Part shown: positions 58,170-64,000 of the stretch, piece after piece
How positions within the stretch are numbered: position 1 is the stretch's first letter
Layout: each line of letters opens with the position of its first letter
DNA from: Isoetes taiwanensis
Lineage: Eukaryota; Streptophyta; Lycopodiopsida; Isoetales; Isoetaceae
NCBI GenBank assembly: GCA_021234155.1
Contig: JAJEKV010000113.1
Span: forward strand, 1,488,001-1,552,000
DNA length: 64,000 nucleotides
Direction of reading: 5' to 3'
Notes under the pieces: model-generated
Seen by the model: the letters and a program-made list of their open reading frames with translations, nothing else
Database searches by the model: none
What the model was told of the DNA's origin: nothing
Made by a program: the position numbers and the translations under genes

Positions 58170-58331
58170 ATGATTTCTAAGAGCAAGTACGCAAGCGCTC
58201 TGGAAGCGCTGCTCCCAGAGCAGCACAGGCAATGTGGGCGTAACAGAAACTGGTGGCGATGCATGCAGGTAATGGCCCGACTAAAAAGTGACCGATGGAA
58301 TGAGCTGATAAGCATGTTGAAGGCAAAGTAA
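58170..58331 (+). CDS. Small ORF, 53 aa, unknown
   Basis: ATG to TAA without interruption. It begins MISKSKYASALEALLPEQ, has a Trp-Arg-rich middle (NRNWWRC) and ends ISMLKAK. The texture is amphipathic-helical and basic. No family is recognised. It is one of the more protein-like frames in the right-hand segment. Bacterial or phage origin is only suggested by context. Confidence 0.35.
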   Translation: MISKSKYASALEALLPEQHRQCGRNRNWWRCMQVMARLKSDRWNELISMLKAK

Positions 58332-58475
58332 GGAACACGATACCAAGGCATTGGGCTGACTTCCAGCGGTGGAGACCGATGAATCATGTAATCTTGATTA
58401 TTCGTCACACGAACTGAGAACGTAGAAAATCTCTGAATATGCGGTGAATTATTGAGCCCAAAAATCTACGTCGCT

Positions 58476-58664
58476 ATGGCGATTCGACGAAATCAAACTC
58501 ACTGTTTTCTAATAACTTTCGCTTTTCTTCTAATATTAACGGTCGCTGAAATAATTATTTTAATATGTTTCCCGCATACCCGAATGAAAGAACACAGGCC
58601 AAATACGATATACCTAACTTTTGAACCAGGCTTCTTCAAAAGTGCTCTCTTCTGCATAGTTTAA
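58476..58664 (+). CDS. Small membrane-protein-like ORF, 62 aa
   Basis: From ATG at 58476 the frame gives MAIRRNQTHCFLITFAFLL, continuing into a hydrophobic stretch of about 22 residues (one transmembrane helix), then a basic and aromatic tail and a TAA stop. A longer TTG start at 58452 is possible. No family is recognised. A positively charged N-terminus before a single helix fits a small inner-membrane protein, but the ORF could be chance. Confidence 0.33.
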   Translation: MAIRRNQTHCFLITFAFLLILTVAEIIILICFPHTRMKEHRPNTIYLTFEPGFFKSALFCIV

Positions 58665-61600
58665 TGGTAGGATGTAATATCGCTATGGTTATGTTCCGAC
58701 TTGTGTCTATACATGTGGCTTGACTTGGTATTTCAAGAGCAAGAGGTACGATGAGTGAGAAGCGAAAATCAGAATCTTAAAGTGCGTACGGTATTGCTGT
58801 GTACGCATGTTGGCTGCATTCTTCTCCCAATGCTCTTTGTTATGGTATAGTGGCAGCGAATCTATCTGGCGATATTTTCTACTACAAACATTGATTTGAA
58901 AAGACCCATGACCAACGAACTACGGCAATACTGGTACGGTGATATCTGGTAGATGCGAAATATGTAATAACTCTTCTTTGCCATTTTCCTCGGTGTATGG
59001 GTAAACCGGATGTATAAAGGCTGTCATACTGCGACCATATTTTGAAGCGATGAACTTTGTTGTGCACCAAGGTTGATAGTATGATTATGAAAAAATGGCG
59101 ATAATAATGTCAAATCGCAAATGTTTAAGTTTTTGTTCTGACGTTTGGATTCTGCTTTGATTTTTATAACGACAGTAGACATGAGGAGATAAAATGGCTT
59201 TCACGTCCGATATGTGATGATGAGTTCGTATGACAGGGGCGTGTGGTAACCGTACGCTATTAACGGGTCGCAATGTTAGAACAGGTGTATTTGTCTGCAA
59301 TTAGCGAAAGCCAGGTGCATTTGACCATGAACTATGATGAAACACATCTTGACCGTGCAACATCTTTTGACGAAGCCGCGTGCTGATATCGCTGCTTTGC
59401 TCAACGAACATTCGTCGCCACAAGTGGTATGAACTAATGTTTATGGCAGCCATCTTTGCTGCCATGGCGATGATGCATAACGTAACGCTGCCGGACTCAT
59501 GAAGCATGAAATGTTGCGATTATGAACAGGGGTGGAACTATTTCCATTTGTGATCAAAAGTTTAGGAACAAAGTGTCTTAATGTTTATTGTGCGGTACCA
59601 CGGTAACCGATGCGAACGAATGATAAGAACATAAGATGAATTATGCGAACTGGTAAATGGGGACGTTGTGTCGAAAGTTGCGTGAACATTGGCACCATCG
59701 ATCGGTACTTGCCTGTCGCGTATTCTGCCGCATTCTGAATGGAAGATGACAAAAGCCGCAACAATCCGTGCCATATGCTGAAAGTGGTACGTGAGAGAAT
59801 AACCGACTTCGCGCTGCGGCGGAATCTTTATGTGAAAGCGTATTCCTGCAGTGTGTGCGGCGTGCAGTCGAAATCTCTTGGCGATTGATCGGCGATGAGC
59901 TTCTGTTGCGGAGATTCAGAAAGGAGCTTCGGTGTGCTGTGATACGGTGCGAGGATGTGCAGTCGTCTTGTTTGATACCCTTATTGATGCGGTCATCGAC
60001 TTCTCTATGGGCAACTCCATTGCATACGTGGCGCAAATCGTCGCCCGTAGTTGGGTCAAACGAAATTCATGAAATCTTGGAATCTACGAGAGCATTCAAT
60101 CTTTTGTAGCCTTTTCCTTCCGGTTGCTATTTCTTTATCATTATGGAATGAGCTGTTTAAGCGAATGCGATATCATTCACATTGCGTAGTTGATTTTGAG
60201 CAAAGCTTTTCGCTTCGTTGTTGACCGCTGTCAGAACCTGACGGCGGTGCGATATCTTTAGTTGATGCTCGCTTCGAAGCGTGGTTTCGAAAGGACGCCA
60301 GTGTAATGCGACATTAAGTGATATTGTCAACAGGGCTAACAATTGAACGGCATGAACGTTGGCTGACCATCGCTTCAATTTCAGCAGGCGCTCTTCGGTA
60401 CCGACGGCGATTCTTTGACGATATTACTTGACGACGCTTGTTGTTCGTTGTCTCCTCCTCCCATCAGCACCACGCTTTATTTGTTCATTGATTCGGCAAC
60501 TCGGCTGGCTTTTACTCTTCCAGCTTTAACATTTTGGCTGACGCTGGCTTGTGAGACCTCGTGACACGGTGGACGGCATCTTCATCTTCACACTAACCAC
60601 GACCGGTAATTTTCGTGACCCGAATCTCTGTCGCAACTGACTGATTGGTTTACGCTAATATGTGCGACATTACTGACCATTCGTGAGCTTCATCCTTTAT
60701 CGGTAAATCACGGAATAGCGAAAAATAGTCTTGAACATCTTACCGCGGCTTTGTATGTGCCCACATCTTATTTCAGCTCACTGATAATGTGCCTTTATTC
60801 TGGCGCGCCGGAACAGGCTCAGTCTTTCGGTCCCCTGGCAACTGGCGTTTAATTTCACGCTTCTCTACGTGAAGATTCCGCGGGCTTCTTGATGCGGCAA
60901 CTGCATACTGACGAATAAACACAGCAGCGATGGCGGCATATTCGATAAAATATGCTGGCAAAAATATTCTGGCTGATCAGCAAAGTGCAACAACATGACA
61001 AGCTGAATCACAAACACGCTGCTTTCGGCTTCAATGAACGATATTAGAATACGCCGACGGCGTGAAAGCGAAAGTGTGACAAATTTTTCGCGTTTCGATT
61101 GGTGTACGCTGGCCCGTGAAGGCGAAGGTGTCAGGAATACGGCGGTGAAGGCGATAGTGGAGACTAACAGCGAGCACAAATGATTGCGGCCTTCTAACTT
61201 CACCTCTATTTTCTGTCGACCGAGCCAATTTGTCACTGGCGAAAACCTTCCGGAAACATCATTTAAGCCTTGCGCCTGGCGGAGCTCTGTATCTAATGCA
61301 GCCAATATTCAGCTGACTCTTGTTTGGAACTTCTGCGTGGTGGAAATATGAAAAGCTGCACGCGCCAGAACTGCGTCGCCACTGCGGGTTATGACGAGCG
61401 GCTTCGTGGTGGCTTCCGCACTTTGTTGTCTCAAACTTTCGTCACAGTGCGGACAGCGGCAGGCTATGAAGGCGATATCGTCTTCGTTGCTTCGAACGCG
61501 TTTCACCACCCTCCAGATCACCAGTCTGCCGGTATGTTGCCACGCAATGGCTGTAATTCAGGGTAAACTCCTCCCCGACGGCTTGCGTCGATGTGGCAAT

Positions 61601-64000
61601 GAAGGCGTGATTCGCTACTACGCACTAGTGAGCATGCGCTCTCTTTCACTGGCGATTTGTGACATGGCAGTCATTCTATGTTTGCGACTTCTTTTCAGAT
61701 GGTAAAAGTACGATGCCACAACCTCTTTCCATGGGCCATCACCGTCTTCGCGATGTACGCCGAAACTCGCGTGTTACTGTTTACCAACACCGCGCGATAT
61801 CGAAGATAACGGTGAACCCATTGCTGCGACCGTCTTCATCAGGTGATTTGTTTGGCGTCTTCCTACTATGAAAAGAAATGTATCGGCGCGAGAGGCGAAC
61901 CGTGGAACGATTTAACGCTTCAAATACCGGCGTTCGATTGTATTGGCGGACGAGTATCATCAGACGAGCAGCAACACCGCTAACTTGCACTACATTAGCG
62001 ATGACGCGTATGGTTGACACCATTTAGCGCGAGAATATGCAGAATACCAAAAGAGCTGAACCCATCCGATGACAGAAAATTATGCATGCCCACGCCTGGC
62101 ATGAATGGAAAATGACTTGCTGAAAGCTACCAACGACAGCATCTGTCGACTGGCGATATGCAAAAAGATGTTTTCAATGGTACAAAGAGACGACTTCGGC
62201 CTCTCTTACTCACACTTCGCGAGCTGATGAAAGCGGGCCCCGGACAACGTAATTCCCGAAAAATATGGGACTGTTCAGGTGTCTTGGTAAAGTGTAGCCA
62301 GCCAATGCTCGCTGTTTAAAATAACTTGACTGGAGACTCTCGGTGTGCCGTTTATCGTGGGCTAACAAAGCAGCAGCTGAAAAAAGCGAGCGATCCTTTA
62401 CCAATATAACCATGAACAGGCGCAGATGAACCAGCACTCTACCATTAGCATTCAGGTAGAAAATGTTTAAGGTAGGAAGCTTATATCTTCGAGAATACAA
62501 AGAATACTGAAACATATTTTTGACATGTAAACTGAAACGACACAATTACAATTATGCTGAATGTTTTAAAACTGTGGGTGCTACGCGACAACTGCCAAAG
62601 AGAACAAGAATCGGTATCTTTGCTCTTTGTGCTATGTTAGTGGAGCTATGAATGAGCTGCTGCTTACTGAGCCACGCTCATGATCAAATTGACAAATGTT
62701 CGGCGAATTTTAATGGCAAAGGCTTCTCTCTTCTACTGGACCGAGTGAATTTACTCACTCCGGTGTCGATCTAAGAGGCTGGCGATGCGAGTTCCCGGCC
62801 AGACGACGTGGTGAACTCGATCTCACCGCAGCATCACATTCTGCCGAGAATGTGTGAGCGCACCCGACAAGTACGGGTGCAATATATTCGGTGCTTCTTC
62901 TTTGAAAAACAGGTAACCTCAAAATCACTGGGGAAGAACGGTAAGCCGTTGAAAATGAGTTTCCTGGGGCTTTAGAAGAAGATGGGATGTGATGCTTTCT
63001 CGGCAATTGACAGCTTCCGGCGTTGCGGGAAACTTTGAACTATCCATAGCAGTCAATACTACGCGATGAAGGTCTGAAGCGGAATATCGCAGTAGTATCT
63101 TCGAGGATGGTAAAGGCAGGCCTGCAGACTGTAAAGGGTGATACCGATCGAGGCAATCGCAAACTCGTTCGTGGCCATCTCACACGAAAGGCAGATATAT
63201 TGCATGAAGCATATCGAAGCGAAGCTGATCGCCATTGCTCCGTATAACATGTTCGACCGTCGTCACATGAAGAAAGAACGCTATCAATTTGCTTTAACAT
63301 GCGAAGAAAGGTGAAGAAGATGATGACGTACCACCTCATGACGACGTGAGGAGATGTTCCAGGCTCTCAAATGACGGTGAAAAGTGGTGACCGAGGATGA
63401 TGGCGTGACGTCCTCACTCACTTTGCACATAGCGAATGAAAAGAGCGTAAATTTGCGTGTGAATTTATTTTGGTCTGATTCCTTCTTTTGTAAAATGTTT
63501 TATCTCACATTCTTCAGTAAAAATATCTACGCTGAAAAATGACATAAAAGTCAGTAATTCGTTGCAAAAAACCAAACAGAAGTCCATCAAAGAATTTCGC
63601 CGCTCTTTTGGCTCGTTACCACCCACTGCTCTTCAGTATTCACAAAACCGTTCCGATGATTTGCTCACGGGTTAACTGGTCGACCGTGATGGATATGGTG
63701 TGACCCTCGTGACCCTATGCGGTGACGATGATATGTTGAACTTCGGCTGGCTAATCCATCAAAAATGAAACGCAATGAAAGTCAATGATGAAGATGGCAT
63801 TAAACGGGAAAAACAACTGATCAGTATGGAAAAGAAAGTCGAAGCTCTGTCAGCTCACGAGGATTCTTGAAAACAAGCTGATACGACTATGTATAGAGTG
63901 TTAAAGATGGCTGCGAAGACTAGATGGTATCAGAAATTATATAAGGCGAGGCGTCTGCAACTCTGCAATAAGCAAAAACTTATAGATGTATAAAATAGAA

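Larger units (their letters stand above)
57500..64000. other. Compositionally distinct, bacterial-like or low-accuracy sequence
   Basis: From about 57.5 kb the long A/T runs vanish, and GGCGA, GATGA and GAAGC-type words become frequent. Short stretches read like prokaryotic proteins in one frame before breaking. Examples are MKHILTVQHLLTKPRADIAA near 59340 (+), HERQIYCMKHIEAKLIAIA near 63180 (+) and CPHCDESLRQQSAEATTK near 61450 (-). No frame exceeds about 150 codons despite the coding-like texture, as expected for bacterial or phage DNA with many indels. I recognise no specific gene. It could be a contaminating read, a real transfer, or uncorrected sequence at a contig end. Confidence 0.45.

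Noticed and set aside
57770-58870. Several GGTATAGTGG / TAGTTTAATGGTAGGAT motifs suggesting a tRNA cluster
   Set aside because: D-arm-like words only; no complete cloverleaf could be drawn for any of them.
61309-61521. Zinc-finger protein (CRCPHC) of the phage Ogr/Delta type
   Set aside because: Only the CPxC pair is present; the second Cys pair and the expected spacing are missing.

Overview
The window is nuclear DNA from a plant with a repeat-rich genome. Evidence is spliced plant-type gene remnants (membrane-anchored ubiquitin-fold protein, a plant RecQ5-type helicase, a PPR protein, a receptor-like-kinase-family protein), plant LINEs, Ty1/copia and Ty3/gypsy LTR elements with plant initiator-tRNA-Met and tRNA-Asp primer sites, and a Mutator-like element with a 9-bp target duplication. 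A GHTH..IDQ (DUF7869-like) transposon protein and an unusual YMDD reverse transcriptase hint at a seed-free plant (fern, lycophyte or bryophyte), but that is inference. I see no clearly intact housekeeping gene. The only long, unbroken non-transposon reading frame is a pseudokinase-like gene at 20.1-21.1 kb.

Layout. 1-4799: 3' part of a GC-rich plant LINE on the + strand ending in poly(A), abutting a minus-strand MUB-type exon. 4.8-9.2 kb: AT-rich, no gene apart from exon traces and simple repeats. 9.2-10.8 kb: minus-strand RecQ5-type helicase remnant, then a PPR remnant. 10.8-11.7 kb: + strand acidic ORF followed by a broken histone-H3-fold gene with a long basic tail and five in-frame TAGs. 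12.4-13.2 kb: fragment of a second LINE family. 13.4-14.0 kb: 316-bp tandem duplication. 14-16.1 kb: AT-rich, empty. 16.1-18.7 kb: possible LTR-like sequence and degraded ORFs. 20.1-21.1 kb: two-exon kinase-fold gene. 22.1-24.6 kb: non-autonomous Mutator-like element with long inverted repeats. 26.9-28.1 kb: minus-strand copia pol remnant.

28.1-47.0 kb is a nest. A minus-strand LINE (44.7-47.0 and 28.1-28.6 kb) was split by a minus-strand gypsy element (28634-44704). The right LTR of that element was split by a third LTR element (37992-44036) flanked by a 5-bp duplication. That third element lacks pol and contains part of yet another LTR family. The gypsy integrase core lies in the opposite orientation inside the protease region.

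47.3-50.5 kb: decayed minus-strand DUF7869-like transposon gene. 53-57.2 kb: decayed minus-strand reverse transcriptase of an uncertain class. From about 57.5 kb to the end the sequence changes character: short coding-like frames on both strands, many apparent frameshifts, bacterial-like word use. This part may be foreign DNA or poorly corrected contig-end sequence.

Frameshifts are common, and paired LTRs differ by clustered indels in GC-rich halves while being nearly identical in other halves. Some breaks described here may therefore be sequencing errors rather than biology.
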